Origin: Chitinophagaceae bacterium
Lineage (GTDB): Bacteria > Bacteroidota > Bacteroidia > Chitinophagales > Chitinophagaceae
Reading direction: 5' to 3'
DNA length: 57,729 nucleotides
Assembly: GCA_025923075.1 (NCBI GenBank)
Contig: JAICGN010000016.1
Span: 1-57,729 of the forward strand
Position 1 is the stretch's first letter. Each line of letters begins with the position of its first letter. The notes below the pieces were generated by a model. The model made no database searches, had not been told where the DNA came from, and saw only the letters and a list, made by a program, of their open reading frames with translations. Position numbers and translations under genes: made by a program. Shown in pieces: positions 1 to 9,285 of the stretch.

Positions 1-98
1 AATGATGGCATTGCATAACCTATTGTTAATGCAGCGCCAGTCATGCCGCTAATGCGGATAAAATTTCTGCGTGATAAATTTTTATCTGTGGTTTGCAT
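1..98 (-). CDS. iorB: Molybdopterin-binding large subunit, IorB type (5' end only, cut by window edge)
   Basis: Only the first 32 codons are present. Translating the minus strand from the ATG at 98 gives a Tat-type N-terminus with the twin-arginine stretch SRRNFIRISG followed by a hydrophobic Ala/Gly-rich segment. This matches the N-terminus of the large subunit of isoquinoline 1-oxidoreductase-type aldehyde or hydroxylating dehydrogenases (xanthine dehydrogenase family). It starts 17 bases after the stop of the upstream 2Fe-2S subunit gene, so the two should form one operon in the order small-large. The inferred role is a molybdenum hydroxylase subunit exported folded to the periplasm. The rest of the gene lies outside the window, so the family call rests on signal type and context. 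Confidence 0.72.
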   Translation of the reverse strand, partial: MQTTDKNLSRRNFIRISGMTGAALTIGYAMPS

Positions 99-115
99 GT
101 GAATTCAATTTAAAA

Positions 116-589
116 TTAGTTAGAAGCTTTGGCCATAATTTGTGCGGCAGTCTTGATTGCCTTGCGAATGCGTGGGTAAGTGCCGCAGCGACAAATATGT
201 CCGACCATTGCCGTATCAATATCCTGGTCAGTAGGATTGGGATTTTTCTTCAATAACGCTGCTGCTGCCATTATTTGTCCGCTTTGACAATAACCGCATT
301 GAGGGACTTGCTCAGCCAACCACGCTTTTTGAACAGCATGTGTGTTATCATCTGAAAGGCCTTCTATCGTTGTGATTTTTTGTTTCGCTGCGGCTGCAAC
401 TGGCAATGTACACGAACGAACCGGATTCCCATCCAGGTGAACCGTGCATGAACCGCATTGCGCCATGCCACAACCATACTTTGTTCCGTGCAAACCTGCG
501 AGATCACGAATCACCCAAAGCAAAGGCATTTTGGGATCCGCTTCGACTTTATATGTTTTTCCGTTAATAGAAAGATTGTAAGATGCCAT
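116..589 (-). CDS. iorA: (2Fe-2S)-binding small subunit of an IorAB-type molybdenum hydroxylase
   Basis: The 157-residue protein carries the two [2Fe-2S] clusters that pass electrons from the molybdenum site. The N-terminal plant-ferredoxin-like cluster uses Cys40, Cys45, Cys48 and Cys60 ([10 protein letters not shown]). The C-terminal four-helix cluster uses Cys98, Cys101, Cys133 and Cys135 (QCGYCQSGQ and HICRCGTY). The QCGYCQSGQ form is typical of the isoquinoline-oxidoreductase subgroup. The reading frame extends upstream to 652, but the ATG at 589 gives the usual N-terminus ([15 protein letters not shown]) and the upstream extension reads through repeat DNA. The partner large subunit follows after 17 bases. 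It is closely similar to the second IorA at 20018-20473. Confidence 0.93.
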   Translation of the reverse strand: MASYNLSINGKTYKVEADPKMPLLWVIRDLAGLHGTKYGCGMAQCGSCTVHLDGNPVRSCTLPVAAAAKQKITTIEGLSDDNTHAVQKAWLAEQVPQCGYCQSGQIMAAAALLKKNPNPTDQDIDTAMVGHICRCGTYPRIRKAIKTAAQIMAKASN

Positions 590-1293
590 AAGAAGTAGTT
601 TGATAAAAGAGGCTATTAAGGTACGAATTAAGGGCCCATCCCCCCAAACCATTTATAAATAATTAATGACGCAGCCCATCCCCATAAACAATTTCAAATA
701 AGCGATCACTCTGCTAAAGCCCCTTCCCAAAGGGAAGGGGGAGTAACATTCTGATTAGGGTTTACGAGAATCTATACTATAGAGAAAAATTAATTTCAAC
801 TCAGCAATTGAAAATTCAAATCTGGATTTTCCCAATGGGGGCCTGGGGCCAGGGGAAAAAGCCCATCCCCACGTGCCATTTATAAAAAATAAATGACTCT
901 GCTAAAGCCCCTTCCCGAAGGGAAGGGGAGAAAAAGAATTGTATTTGAGTTTTTATTTCTTGAGAAATCATTGATATTATCAATTTAAAATTTGGGTTTT
1001 AAAAAATTAGATATTCAAATCTAAGTTCCTCCGCCGCGGCGGAGACAGGGGCTACTAAAGCCCCTTCCCGAAGGGGAGTAACATTCTGATTTCAGTTTAT
1101 GAGCATCTACTTTCAGGGTAATATGATTTCAAATCAGCAATGGAAAATTTAGACCTAAGTTCCCCGTTAGAGGAGAGGGGGCCAAGGAGCGAAAAGTTTT
1201 ATCTTTGAGATCGGTTTAATTTTTTCAATAATAAATAACTTGTTTAAAAAGTAAATATTCAATCTAAGTTCCCCCTTTAGGGGGACAGGGGGT
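590..1293. repeat. Gene-free 704-base region filled with GC-rich palindromic and direct repeats
   Basis: No gene is supported between the divergent iorA and xdhC. The region holds direct copies of a unit starting gcccatcccc (634, 674 and 861) and running into ctgctaaagccccttccc with its palindromic partner aagggaagggg (about 711-742 and 899-930). A shorter copy at 1051-1093 shares the tail ggggagtaacattctgatt with 738-757. Further palindromic elements follow: ctccgccgcggcggag near 1028-1043, ttccccgttagaggag near 1160, and ttccccctttaggggg near 1269, which ends at the xdhC start. The iorA and xdhC promoters must lie here, but I found no clear TAnnTTTG box. Confidence 0.8.
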
Positions 1294-2454
1294 ATGAAAG
1301 AGATCCGCGATATATTAAGGGCATTTGACGAAGCACAGAACATTGGAAAACAAACCGCTCTGGCGACTGTTGTCCATGTTGAAGGCTCATCCTATCGCAG
1401 GCCGGGAGCCCGAATGCTGATCGAGGATGATGGTCAACTGACCGGCGCTATCAGTGGTGGATGCTTGGAAGGAGATGCTTTAAGAAAAGCGTTGCTGGTG
1501 ATGACTGAAAAAAGATCAAGGCTGGTGACTTATGACACAATGGACGATGACGATGCCAAGTTTGGAGTAGGGCTGGGATGCAATGGAATCATCCAGGTGC
1601 TGATAGAACCGATAGATATTGCCAATCCTAATAATCCAATTCAATATTTAAAAGCGGTAAACGAGAAAAGACAGAAAGGTGTTTTAATAACATTGTTTTC
1701 GCTCCAGGATAGAAAGGACCCACAATATGGAACTTGTTTGTTGGTGAAGGAAGATGGGAGCCTCATTGATCATACACCCGTTTTGAAGGATGTTTTGCTT
1801 GCTGATGCAAACGACGCGTTGATAAATCAAACTACTTCTTTTAAAAATTATATTTCAGATAATCACAATCTCACCGCTTTCATCGAGGTGATAAAACCGC
1901 CGGTTGCAGTTATCATTATCGGTGCAGGTAATGATGTGATGCCTGTTGTTGATATGGCAGACATCCTGGGATGGGAAGCAACAGTGGTAGATGGCAGAGC
2001 TAATTATGCAAAGAAGGAACGATTTGTGAGTGCCTGCCAGGTATTGGTTGCAAAACCCGAACAAGCGCTGGACCAAATAGATATTGATGAACAAACAGTT
2101 TTCCTGCTGATGACGCATAATTATAATTATGATATGGCCATGTTGCGTCAATTGCTACAGAAAAATGTAGCCTACATTGGCATGCTGGGCCCAAAGAAAA
2201 AAAGAGAAAGAATGCTGAATGAATTAAGAGAGGAGGGCTTGAATTTTACAGATCAACAGCTTTCCGTTCTTCATAGTCCCGTTGGGTTGGACATCGGCGC
2301 CGAAACTTCTGAGGAAATTGCATTATCTATTTTATCAGAAATAAGGGCATTGTTTGCCGGAAAGGATGTTCAATCATTACGAACACTCAAAGAAGTGATA
2401 CATCCACGTTCAGCCACTATAATTGAAGAAGTGAAACTATCTCCTAAATCATAA
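1294..2454 (+). CDS. xdhC: XdhC/CoxI family molybdenum-hydroxylase maturation factor
   Basis: The 386-residue protein has the two-part XdhC layout. The N-terminal XdhC_CoxI domain has GSSYRRPGARMLI at residues 31-43, GCLEGD at 56-61 and GLGCNG at 93-98. The C-terminal Rossmann-like XdhC_C domain starts at about residue 203 with a GAGNDV nucleotide-binding turn at 210-215. Characterised XdhC proteins bind the molybdenum cofactor and help insert its terminal sulfido ligand before delivery to xanthine-dehydrogenase-family enzymes, three of which are encoded here. The start follows directly on a GC-rich repeat whose agggggt lies just before the ATG. The mocA-like gene follows 6 bases downstream, so they are probably co-transcribed. 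Confidence 0.93.
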   Translation: MKEIRDILRAFDEAQNIGKQTALATVVHVEGSSYRRPGARMLIEDDGQLTGAISGGCLEGDALRKALLVMTEKRSRLVTYDTMDDDDAKFGVGLGCNGIIQVLIEPIDIANPNNPIQYLKAVNEKRQKGVLITLFSLQDRKDPQYGTCLLVKEDGSLIDHTPVLKDVLLADANDALINQTTSFKNYISDNHNLTAFIEVIKPPVAVIIIGAGNDVMPVVDMADILGWEATVVDGRANYAKKERFVSACQVLVAKPEQALDQIDIDEQTVFLLMTHNYNYDMAMLRQLLQKNVAYIGMLGPKKKRERMLNELREEGLNFTDQQLSVLHSPVGLDIGAETSEEIALSILSEIRALFAGKDVQSLRTLKEVIHPRSATIIEEVKLSPKS

Positions 2455-2460
2455 ATTAAG

Positions 2461-3072
2461 TTGTTATCTGCGGATTATATAGTGAATAGTTGTGGTATAG
2501 TTATTCTGGCAGGGGGCGCATCCACCCGCATGGGAAGGCCGAAGCAGTTGCTGCAGTATAATGGAAAGACTTTGCTAAATCATGCAGTGAATGAAGCAAT
2601 CAACGCAAAGGCGGATGCAGTCGTCGTTATCCTTGGTAAAAATGCTGATCTGTTTGAAGGCGAAATCGATAAAGAAGAAGTTCGTGTAGTAATAAATGAA
2701 AATTGGAAAGAAGGAATGGCGTCTTCTGTTCGCCTGGGTTTGGATACGCTGTTGAAAATTAAACCCTATATCGATGCAGTGATCTTTATGGTTTGTGATC
2801 AACCTCATATTTCTTCATCCGTATTAAATGAATTGATAACTAAACAGCAAAAAACAACAAAGCAAATTGTTACGTGCAACTACGGCGAATCGATCGGGCC
2901 ACCTGCACTGTTTCATAAAAAATACTTTCGTGACCTGGCCAGGTTAAACGGGGATGTCGGTGCAAGAAATATCATCGAGCAAAATATCCATGATGTGGCG
3001 ATGATATTATTTCCTGAAGGCAAGATTGATATTGATACCGAAGACGATTTTGAAGCGTTGAAAAAGTCATAA
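2461..3072 (+). CDS. mocA: MocA/MobA-like molybdenum cofactor nucleotidyltransferase
   Basis: The 203-residue protein has the NTP-transferase signature LAGGASTRMGRPKQLL (residues 17-31), GMASSVRLGL (85-94), the metal-binding CDQPH motif (112-116) and a GPPALF segment. The family transfers CMP or GMP to molybdopterin. Its pairing with xdhC and CO-dehydrogenase-type enzymes points to the cytidylyltransferase MocA, since those enzymes use the cytosine dinucleotide cofactor. No ATG is available: the frame opens at TTG 2461, and GTG at 2482 is an equally good start only a few residues before the first strand. The last 6 bases overlap the 3' end of the convergent coxE-like gene. Confidence 0.88.
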   Translation: MLSADYIVNSCGIVILAGGASTRMGRPKQLLQYNGKTLLNHAVNEAINAKADAVVVILGKNADLFEGEIDKEEVRVVINENWKEGMASSVRLGLDTLLKIKPYIDAVIFMVCDQPHISSSVLNELITKQQKTTKQIVTCNYGESIGPPALFHKKYFRDLARLNGDVGARNIIEQNIHDVAMILFPEGKIDIDTEDDFEALKKS

Positions 3073-4185
3073 CCATCGCCCCAGCTTTTTCAAACTTTCG
3101 ACATTATGGACAGACGCAAATACATCAATAAAAGGAAGTGCAGCTTTCATAGCTGAAACATGTGGTTTATAATCTTCAAATCCTGCAAGCGGATTTAACC
3201 AGATGAGTTTTTTTGACTTTGCATGAATAAACTCCATATTGTTTTTGATGAGGTCAATATTGCCGGTATCCCATCCATCGCTCAGGATGATGACGATTGT
3301 TTTAGAATCAATTAATTTTTTTCCGTACTCATTTACAAAGGCATTTAATGATTCGCCGATCCTTGTACCGCCGCTCCAGCCATTGTTTTCTTTACTTAGT
3401 AATTGCATCGCTTCCTGGAAATTCCTCTGCTTCAACAAAGATGTTATTCGTTTTAAGAATGTGCTGAATACAAAAGTTTCCATTCTTCTGTACACCTGCT
3501 GAAACGCATACATGAATTGAATTAAGAATGCAGAATACAATTCCATTGAGCGGCTGACGTCACAAAGCAACACCAGTTTAATCCGGTTGCGTTTGGGTCT
3601 TCGATGCACAATATCTAATAACTCTCCGCCGCGTCGCAGGTTTTTGCGCAAGGTTTTTCTCAGATCCGGCATATCTGTTTTATAAGAGAATTCATATCGC
3701 CTGTTTGTTTTCGCCGCTAATCTTTTTGCAATTGATTTTATCGTTTGCATTAATTCATCTACTTCATCTTCGGGAACGGTTGAAAAATCTTTTCGCAACA
3801 GCGTTTCCTGTATGCTGTATGTCGCAGTTTCTTCCGTTTCTTTATTGCCGTTGCCATGCAGCCATTTGCTTATTGCTTTGTAAGAAGCTTGTTGCCGGAA
3901 AGCTGTTTTTGGTTTTGGGTCTTCTTTTGTTTTTGCATCCACAGCTTTGTCCAGGTCTTTCCAGTATTCATGAAATAAATTATCAAACTCATCTAATTGG
4001 GATTTACTATGGCAGAGAGTGGCTCTTAATGTTTGAAAAAAAATCTCATGATCATTATAATCGATGTATTGTAAAGCCTGTAACGACAAGGTTTCTTCTT
4101 CTATCGTTACGCCAAACCCTTTTTGCCGTAGAAAACGACAAAACTGTACAATGTTTTTTGATAAGGATGTTTGTCTTGTGATCAT
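3067..4185 (-). CDS. coxE: VWA domain-containing CoxE-like protein
   Basis: The 372-residue protein has a C-terminal von Willebrand A domain with a complete MIDAS metal site: DVSRS at 209-213, Thr274 in SGGTRIGESL and Asp303 in LSDGWDTG. The N-terminal half is charged and helical, as in CoxE proteins. CoxE works with the AAA+ protein CoxD in post-translational assembly of the copper or sulfur ligand at the molybdenum site of CO dehydrogenase; its role with a form II enzyme is less well defined. It starts 6 bases after the coxD-like gene, in the usual coxD-coxE order, and is the last gene of the minus-strand cox cluster. Confidence 0.9.
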   Translation of the reverse strand: MITRQTSLSKNIVQFCRFLRQKGFGVTIEEETLSLQALQYIDYNDHEIFFQTLRATLCHSKSQLDEFDNLFHEYWKDLDKAVDAKTKEDPKPKTAFRQQASYKAISKWLHGNGNKETEETATYSIQETLLRKDFSTVPEDEVDELMQTIKSIAKRLAAKTNRRYEFSYKTDMPDLRKTLRKNLRRGGELLDIVHRRPKRNRIKLVLLCDVSRSMELYSAFLIQFMYAFQQVYRRMETFVFSTFLKRITSLLKQRNFQEAMQLLSKENNGWSGGTRIGESLNAFVNEYGKKLIDSKTIVIILSDGWDTGNIDLIKNNMEFIHAKSKKLIWLNPLAGFEDYKPHVSAMKAALPFIDVFASVHNVESLKKLGRWL

Positions 4186-4191
4186 TGGTTG

Positions 4192-5067
4192 TCAAAGCTT
4201 GGCCTTCACACCCGTCTTTTCCATTAATTCACTTAGTGACATTTGCACTTGTCTTGTATCTCTCCAGTCTTTTAAAACAACTCCCAGGGTTTGTTCGATA
4301 ATATTTTTATCAAGGTGATCGACATGTAAAGCCGTTAACGCGGCAGCCCAGTCAAGTGTTTCAGCGATCCCCGGCGTCTTTTCCAGTTTAATAATTCGTA
4401 GTTGTTGCATAAACCCTGTTATTTGTTCGGCCAATTTTTTATCAATACCGGGCACTTTATTTTTAACGATCATCCATTCTTTTTCAAAATCAGGATAATC
4501 GATATATAAATACAGGCAACGTCTTCTTAATGCCTCACTCAATTCCCTGGTCCGGTTGCTGGTGAGAATTACCTGTGGGATATGAGTTGCTTTTATCGTA
4601 CCAATTTCAGGGATGGTTATTTGCCAGTCACTAAGTACTTCCAGTAAAAAACTTTCAAACTCTTCATCACTCCGGTCTATTTCATCAATAAGCAATACAG
4701 GTTTTTTATGATGGGTTATTGCCTGGAGCAAAGGCCGCTTCATTAAAAAACTATCGCCAAAAATCGTTTTTTCTTTTTCTTCAGCCGCCTGCTGATTATG
4801 CTCCACCATTTTTAAGTGAAGTAACTGTTTCTGGTAATTCCATTCATACAAAGCATGGGTAGCATCAAGACCTTCATAACATTGCAGGCGGATCAAATCT
4901 GTTTGCAAAGCATTCGCCATCACTTTTGCTATTTCGGTTTTTCCGACCCCGGCGGGACCCTCTATTAATAAAGGTTTATTCAGTTGCAGTGAGAGAAATG
5001 CAGACATGGCTACGCTGTCATCAGTGATGTAGCCTTGCTCATGCAACATTCTTTTTATGTCTTTCAA
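4192..5067 (-). CDS. coxD: MoxR/CoxD-type AAA+ ATPase
   Basis: The 291-residue AAA+ ATPase has Walker A GPAGVGKT at 37-44, Walker B VLLIDEID at 124-131, a sensor-like ILTSNRTREL and an arginine-rich LRRRCLYLYID segment. This is the MoxR family pattern of an ATPase paired with a VWA protein. In carboxydotrophs CoxD is a chaperone acting on the apo-hydroxylase, and the adjacent coxE-like gene supports that role here. The gene lies 237 bases after coxM across a repeat-rich spacer with a hairpin, so its expression may be partly separated from the structural genes. Confidence 0.92.
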   Translation of the reverse strand: MKDIKRMLHEQGYITDDSVAMSAFLSLQLNKPLLIEGPAGVGKTEIAKVMANALQTDLIRLQCYEGLDATHALYEWNYQKQLLHLKMVEHNQQAAEEKEKTIFGDSFLMKRPLLQAITHHKKPVLLIDEIDRSDEEFESFLLEVLSDWQITIPEIGTIKATHIPQVILTSNRTRELSEALRRRCLYLYIDYPDFEKEWMIVKNKVPGIDKKLAEQITGFMQQLRIIKLEKTPGIAETLDWAAALTALHVDHLDKNIIEQTLGVVLKDWRDTRQVQMSLSELMEKTGVKAKL

Positions 5068-5144
5068 TTCCGCTATAATATAAAATTATTTATGAGAGGC
5101 TAAAGCCCCGAATATTTTTTTATACTTCATGTGCCCCCGGCCTG

Positions 5145-5216
5145 AAGGCCGGGGCAAATCATAAGGCCGGGGCAAATCATAAGGCGGGGGCAAATCATAA
5201 CGCCGGGCAAATTATT
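5145..5216. repeat. Four tandem 18-base units between coxM and coxD
   Basis: Four adjacent 18-base units begin at 5145, 5163, 5181 and 5199 with the pattern aaggccggggcaaatcat. Units 1 and 2 are identical, unit 3 has one change and unit 4 is degenerate. Just before them, gcccccggcc and ggccggggc can pair around a tgaa loop. The array is too short and has no spacers, so it is not CRISPR. Confidence 0.85.
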
Positions 5217-5253
5217 CTGTCTTTATTCAAAAGGGGTTTAGCCCGTCCTGTTG

Positions 5254-5287
5254 AAACAAAGAAGGCGGCATTACTACCGCCTTGTTT
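5254..5287. terminator. Hairpin downstream of coxM (possible attenuator or terminator)
   Basis: AAGGCGG at 5262-5268 pairs with CCGCCTT at 5277-5283, and the flanking aaac and gttt extend the match. It lies 17 bases past the coxM stop. On the coxM strand it is not followed by a strong T-run, so it could stabilise the 3' end or attenuate rather than terminate. Confidence 0.5.
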
Positions 5288-5304
5288 CTAAAAACAATTT
5301 TTTA

Positions 5305-6138
5305 TTAAGTAATCACCTGCAGCGCTTTCTTCAAATACACTTTTGTCAGGTGTTTGCGATACTCTGCTGACGCATGATGATCGCTTAAAAAGATCACACC
5401 CTGCACGGCCGTGTTTGTAGCTGTGGCAATAACATCTTCATTAATCGCTTTTCCTGATACAGCCGTTTCGGTATTGCTGGCGCGAAACGCATGATCAGCA
5501 ACGCCTGTAAAGGCAATATTGGTTTTACCATCCGCAAAACGTACTACTGCACAACCAACAATCGCAAACCTTGATGCGGGATGCGATAATTTTTGATAAG
5601 TTGCTTTTGTTCCCTCCGGTGGGACGGGAACCCTGACGGCAATGATGATCTCATTTTCCTGTAATGCTGTTGAGAATAAGCCAGTAAAAAAATCAGTCGC
5701 TTTTATTCTTCGTTTGCCGTTCTTCCCTTGTACTTCGATAGCCCCATCTGCCGCAAGAACCAATGCAGGCCAATCACTGGCAGGATCAGCATGTGCCAGG
5801 CTTCCGCCGATCGTTCCGTGATTGCGAACCTGGACATCGCCGATCAGTAATGCTCCTTCCGAGAAAAAAGCAAGTTTGCTTTTGATGATTCTATCACCCG
5901 CAATGTCAGCGTGCGTTGAAGCGGCGCCAATCACAATTTCACCATCTTCTTCTTTTATTCCTTTCAATGCAGAAATACCATTGATATCTACAAGTTTTGA
6001 TGGCTGGCTCAAACGGAGTTTCATAGCGGGCAATAAGCTATGGCCACCGGCTAATATTTTACTGTTACTGCCGGATAAAGCTGCAATGGCTTCATCAACG
6101 GTTTTTGGTTTTTGATAATCGAAAGCTGCTGGTATCAT
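5305..6138 (-). CDS. coxM: FAD-binding medium subunit of CO-dehydrogenase-like hydroxylase
   Basis: The 277-residue flavoprotein has the two FAD pyrophosphate-binding motifs of the CoxM/XdhB family: AGGHSLLP at 30-37 and TIGGSLAHADPASD at 109-122. It carries FAD as the exit point of electrons from the molybdenum enzyme. The length is close to the family norm of about 280-290. The start sequence MIPAAFDYQKPKTVDEAI is typical. It follows coxL after 244 bases of repeat-bearing DNA, an unusually large gap between two subunits of one enzyme, and a CCCCTAAAGGGG palindrome sits just upstream of the ATG. Confidence 0.95.
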   Translation of the reverse strand: MIPAAFDYQKPKTVDEAIAALSGSNSKILAGGHSLLPAMKLRLSQPSKLVDINGISALKGIKEEDGEIVIGAASTHADIAGDRIIKSKLAFFSEGALLIGDVQVRNHGTIGGSLAHADPASDWPALVLAADGAIEVQGKNGKRRIKATDFFTGLFSTALQENEIIIAVRVPVPPEGTKATYQKLSHPASRFAIVGCAVVRFADGKTNIAFTGVADHAFRASNTETAVSGKAINEDVIATATNTAVQGVIFLSDHHASAEYRKHLTKVYLKKALQVIT

Positions 6139-6382
6139 AATTTGATAATTTTAGCCCCCATCCCCTAAAGGGGAGTTGAGCAGTCACGTTCCTATCATAA
6201 CAGGAACAAATAAATTGGACGCAATTTCCATTGATGCCATTGGCATAGCAGATGAATGGATTGCGACGCAAGGGACGATGCTATGAAAAACTATAGCTTG
6301 GATAAAAAATAATTTTTCATTCATTGGTTTAATTCGACAAACAAAGAACTTTCCAAAAGCCCCCTTTAGGGGGTTTGGGGGT
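6139..6382. repeat. Repeat-bearing spacer between coxL and coxM
   Basis: The spacer has no gene. It carries tcccctaaaggggagtt near 6161-6177 and ccccctttagggggtttggg at 6361-6380, which touches the coxL stop codon. It also holds one arm (6263-6291) of a 29-base inverted repeat whose partner lies at 9335-9363, beyond coxS. Confidence 0.75.
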
Positions 6383-8782
6383 TTAGTTTTGCATAGCCCT
6401 CCACACTCTTTCCGATGTCAATGGCATGCGGATATCTTTTACTTCATGACCACCACTCCACAGTGCATCAATTACCGCATTGACTACTGCAGGCGTTGAA
6501 CCAATCGCTCCTGCTTCTCCCGCGCCTTTCACGCCAAGTGGATTATGCGGACATGGTGTGACCTGCGTTGCCGTTTCAAATATTGGAAAATCATCGGCAC
6601 GTGGCATGCAATAATCCATATAAGAGGCATTGACGAGCTGACCATGTTCATTGTACTCTGCACCTTCGAAAAGCGCCTGGCCAACACCTTGCGCTACGCC
6701 ACCATGTACCTGTCCTTCCACTATCATCGGATTAATGATATTGCCAAAATCATCGACCGCAATAAAGCGTTTCAATGCCACTTTACCGGTTTCTTTATCC
6801 ACTTCAACCACTGCAATATGGCAACCGAACGGATAGGTAAAGTTTGCCGGATCATAAAAACTACTGAAGTCAAGTCCGGGTTCAAGATCTTTTGGATAGT
6901 TGTGGGGTACATACGCCGTGAGTGCAACATTGCCAAAAGCAATTGACTTATCTGTTCCCTTTACGGTGAAATTACCATTTGCAAAGTCAATATCATCAGC
7001 GCTTGCTTCAAGCAGATGTGCGGCGATTTTCTTTCCTTTTTCAATTACTTTTTCAATACTCTTTACAATTGCCGTGCCGCCAACTGCAATGCTCCGCGAA
7101 CCATAAGTCCCCATTCCAAACCCGATCTTTTCTGTGTCGCCATGCACGATCTCAACATCATCCATGCTGATACCAAGTTTATCGGCGACTACCTGTGCAA
7201 ATGTGGTTTCATGTCCCTGCCCGTGTGAATGTGCACCTGTATATACAGTCACCTTACCGGTGGGTTGTACCCGGATCTGTCCAAATTCAAATAAACCCGC
7301 GCGGGCACCAAGCGAACCAACTACTGCTGATGGCGCAATACCACATGCCTCTATATAGGTAGAGAAACCAACACCGAGCAGCTTACCATTATTTGCAGAT
7401 TCTTTCTGCGCTTTACGGAAATCTTCATAGCCAAGCATCTCCAGCCCTTTCTCTAATGCAGCATGATAGTTTCCACTATCGTATTGTAACGCAACTTGTG
7501 TTTGATAACCCGGTTGATTGACCCCATCAAACGGCGGGATGAAATTTCTAAAACGTAATTCTGCAGGATCAATTTTCATTTCATGTGCAGCAAGATCCAT
7601 CAAGCGCTCCAGCAAATAGGTTGCTTCCGGTCTTCCGGCGCCACGATATGCATCAACTGCGGTCGTATGCGTGAACACGGCTGTAACATCGATATTTATT
7701 TTTGGGGTCGTATATAATCCCTGCATTAATGTTCCATGCAGGTAGGTGGGAACACAACTCCCGAAAGTGGAAAGATAAGCGCCGAGATTTGCATACGTCT
7801 TTACACGCAATGCAACGATCTTTCCGCCACTATCAAAACCCATCTCGGCTTTTGTTATATGATCACGACCATGTGCATCAAGTACAAAACTTTCCTTTCT
7901 CTCTGCGGTCCATTTTACTGGACGTCCAAGCTGTTTTGTACACCAGGTAAGCAATGCTTCTTCGGTATAGTGAAATATCTTACTTCCAAAACCACCGCCT
8001 ACATCATAACTTATCACTCTTACCTTATGTTCAGGAATGCCTAATACAAAGGCACACATCAGCAAACGGATCACATGCGGATTCTGGGTGCTGGTGTATA
8101 ACGTGTATTTATCATTGATAGCGTCATAAGAACTGTTATAACAGCGCGGTTCAATAGCATTCGGAACCAAACGTTGGTTTATAAATTCCAGGGTTGTTAC
8201 ATGCGCCGCGCTACTCATTGCTGCATTTACTTCTTCGATCGGGTTGCCCAACGCCCAGTCATAACAAATATTATTTGGCACATCATCATGTACCAGCGGC
8301 GCGCCGGGTTGTGTTGCTTTAAATGCATCAACAACGCACGGCAACTCTTCATACTCCACATTGACTGTTTGTGCCGCATCAAATGCTTCTTCTATTGACT
8401 CCGCAATGACGATTGCTATTGCATCACCAACATGTCTTGTTTTATCGGCAACAAGCAATGGATGCTTTGGCTCTTTCATCGCATTACCATTCTTAAAATT
8501 CACCTGCCAGCCACATGGCACTCCATTTACGGCTGCCACATCGGCACCGGTATAAATTGCAACTACTCCGGGCATTGCTTTGGCGGCACTGGTATCAACA
8601 CTCAGAATTTTTGCATGAGCATACTGGCTGCGAACAAACGCAGCATAAGTTTGACCAGGCAGCACAATATCATCTGTGAATTTGCCATGTCCCATTGTGA
8701 ATCTTTTATCTTCAACCCGTTTAACCGATTTCCCGATCGGGCCGCCGGTTGCAGCCGTCCCGTTACCATTATTTGTACTCAT
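6383..8782 (-). CDS. coxL: Molybdopterin-binding large subunit, form II CO-dehydrogenase-like
   Basis: The 799-residue catalytic subunit of the xanthine dehydrogenase/CO dehydrogenase family has GGGFGSK at 262-268, a cofactor loop AYRGAGRPE at 378-386, and [10 protein letters not shown] near the C-terminus with the expected catalytic glutamate at about residue 756. True aerobic CO dehydrogenases (form I) carry AYxCSFR in the loop; AYRGAGR marks form II, whose natural substrates are mostly unknown. There is no signal peptide, so it should be cytoplasmic. It overlaps the coxS stop by 4 bases (ATGA), showing translational coupling. Substrate cannot be read from the sequence. Confidence 0.95.
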   Translation of the reverse strand: MSTNNGNGTAATGGPIGKSVKRVEDKRFTMGHGKFTDDIVLPGQTYAAFVRSQYAHAKILSVDTSAAKAMPGVVAIYTGADVAAVNGVPCGWQVNFKNGNAMKEPKHPLLVADKTRHVGDAIAIVIAESIEEAFDAAQTVNVEYEELPCVVDAFKATQPGAPLVHDDVPNNICYDWALGNPIEEVNAAMSSAAHVTTLEFINQRLVPNAIEPRCYNSSYDAINDKYTLYTSTQNPHVIRLLMCAFVLGIPEHKVRVISYDVGGGFGSKIFHYTEEALLTWCTKQLGRPVKWTAERKESFVLDAHGRDHITKAEMGFDSGGKIVALRVKTYANLGAYLSTFGSCVPTYLHGTLMQGLYTTPKINIDVTAVFTHTTAVDAYRGAGRPEATYLLERLMDLAAHEMKIDPAELRFRNFIPPFDGVNQPGYQTQVALQYDSGNYHAALEKGLEMLGYEDFRKAQKESANNGKLLGVGFSTYIEACGIAPSAVVGSLGARAGLFEFGQIRVQPTGKVTVYTGAHSHGQGHETTFAQVVADKLGISMDDVEIVHGDTEKIGFGMGTYGSRSIAVGGTAIVKSIEKVIEKGKKIAAHLLEASADDIDFANGNFTVKGTDKSIAFGNVALTAYVPHNYPKDLEPGLDFSSFYDPANFTYPFGCHIAVVEVDKETGKVALKRFIAVDDFGNIINPMIVEGQVHGGVAQGVGQALFEGAEYNEHGQLVNASYMDYCMPRADDFPIFETATQVTPCPHNPLGVKGAGEAGAIGSTPAVVNAVIDALWSGGHEVKDIRMPLTSERVWRAMQN

Positions 8783-9285
8783 ACGGTAGCCTCCTTTTTT
8801 GTCTTACGTGCTTTTGGTGCAGACATTTTATCAGCAGCGTACTGAATAGATTTTACAATATTCTCATAACCGGTGCAGCGGCAAAAGTTTCCTTCCAGTG
8901 CCACACGGATTTCTTCTTCACTTGGCTTTTTATTATTCTTCAGCAGATCGCAAGCGGTCATGATTATTCCCGGTGTACAAAAACCGCATTGCAATCCATG
9001 ACACTGATTAAATCCTTCCTGTAATGGATGCAGCTCACCATTTGAAGCAATCCCTTCGATGGTTGTGACCTTGGCTTTGTCGGCCTGTACAGCCAGCATG
9101 GTGCAACTCTTTGTTGCTTTACCATTTACAAGAATCGTACAGGCGCCGCAACCACTTGTATCGCAGCCCACATGTGTGCCCGTCAGTCGCAACACATCAC
9201 GCAGGTAATGCACCAGCAATAATCGCGGTTCCACTTTATCGGTGTGTTTAACACCATTAACCGTTACGGTGATTTTAATGCTCAT
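8779..9285 (-). CDS. coxS: (2Fe-2S)-binding small subunit of CO-dehydrogenase-like hydroxylase
   Basis: The 168-residue iron-sulfur subunit has an N-terminal cluster at Cys41, Cys46, Cys49 and Cys61 ([10 protein letters not shown]) and a second cluster at Cys100, Cys103, Cys135 and Cys137 (QCGFCTPG and NFCRCTGY). CGFCTPG is the form usual in CoxS and XdhA-type subunits, in contrast with CGYCQSG in the two IorA proteins of this window. A lysine-rich tail follows the last helix. Its last bases overlap the coxL start, and the coxS-coxL-coxM order supports one three-subunit enzyme. Confidence 0.95.
   Translation of the reverse strand: MSIKITVTVNGVKHTDKVEPRLLLVHYLRDVLRLTGTHVGCDTSGCGACTILVNGKATKSCTMLAVQADKAKVTTIEGIASNGELHPLQEGFNQCHGLQCGFCTPGIIMTACDLLKNNKKPSEEEIRVALEGNFCRCTGYENIVKSIQYAADKMSAPKARKTKKEATV

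Noticed and set aside
3705-4181. 158-codon plus-strand frame opposite coxE
   Set aside because: It is a shadow of the VWA gene; the Leu-rich composition arises from the reverse complement of a Lys/Glu-rich protein.
5145-5216. Tandem 18-base repeats as a CRISPR array
   Set aside because: Units are contiguous without spacers, and no cas gene is near.
8432-8845. 137-codon plus-strand frame opposite coxL and coxS
   Set aside because: It is antisense to well-supported genes and has no recognisable domain.
6383-9285. Aerobic CO dehydrogenase (form I) call for the coxSL genes
   Set aside because: The active-site loop is AYRGAGR rather than AYxCSFR, so it is form II with unknown substrate.
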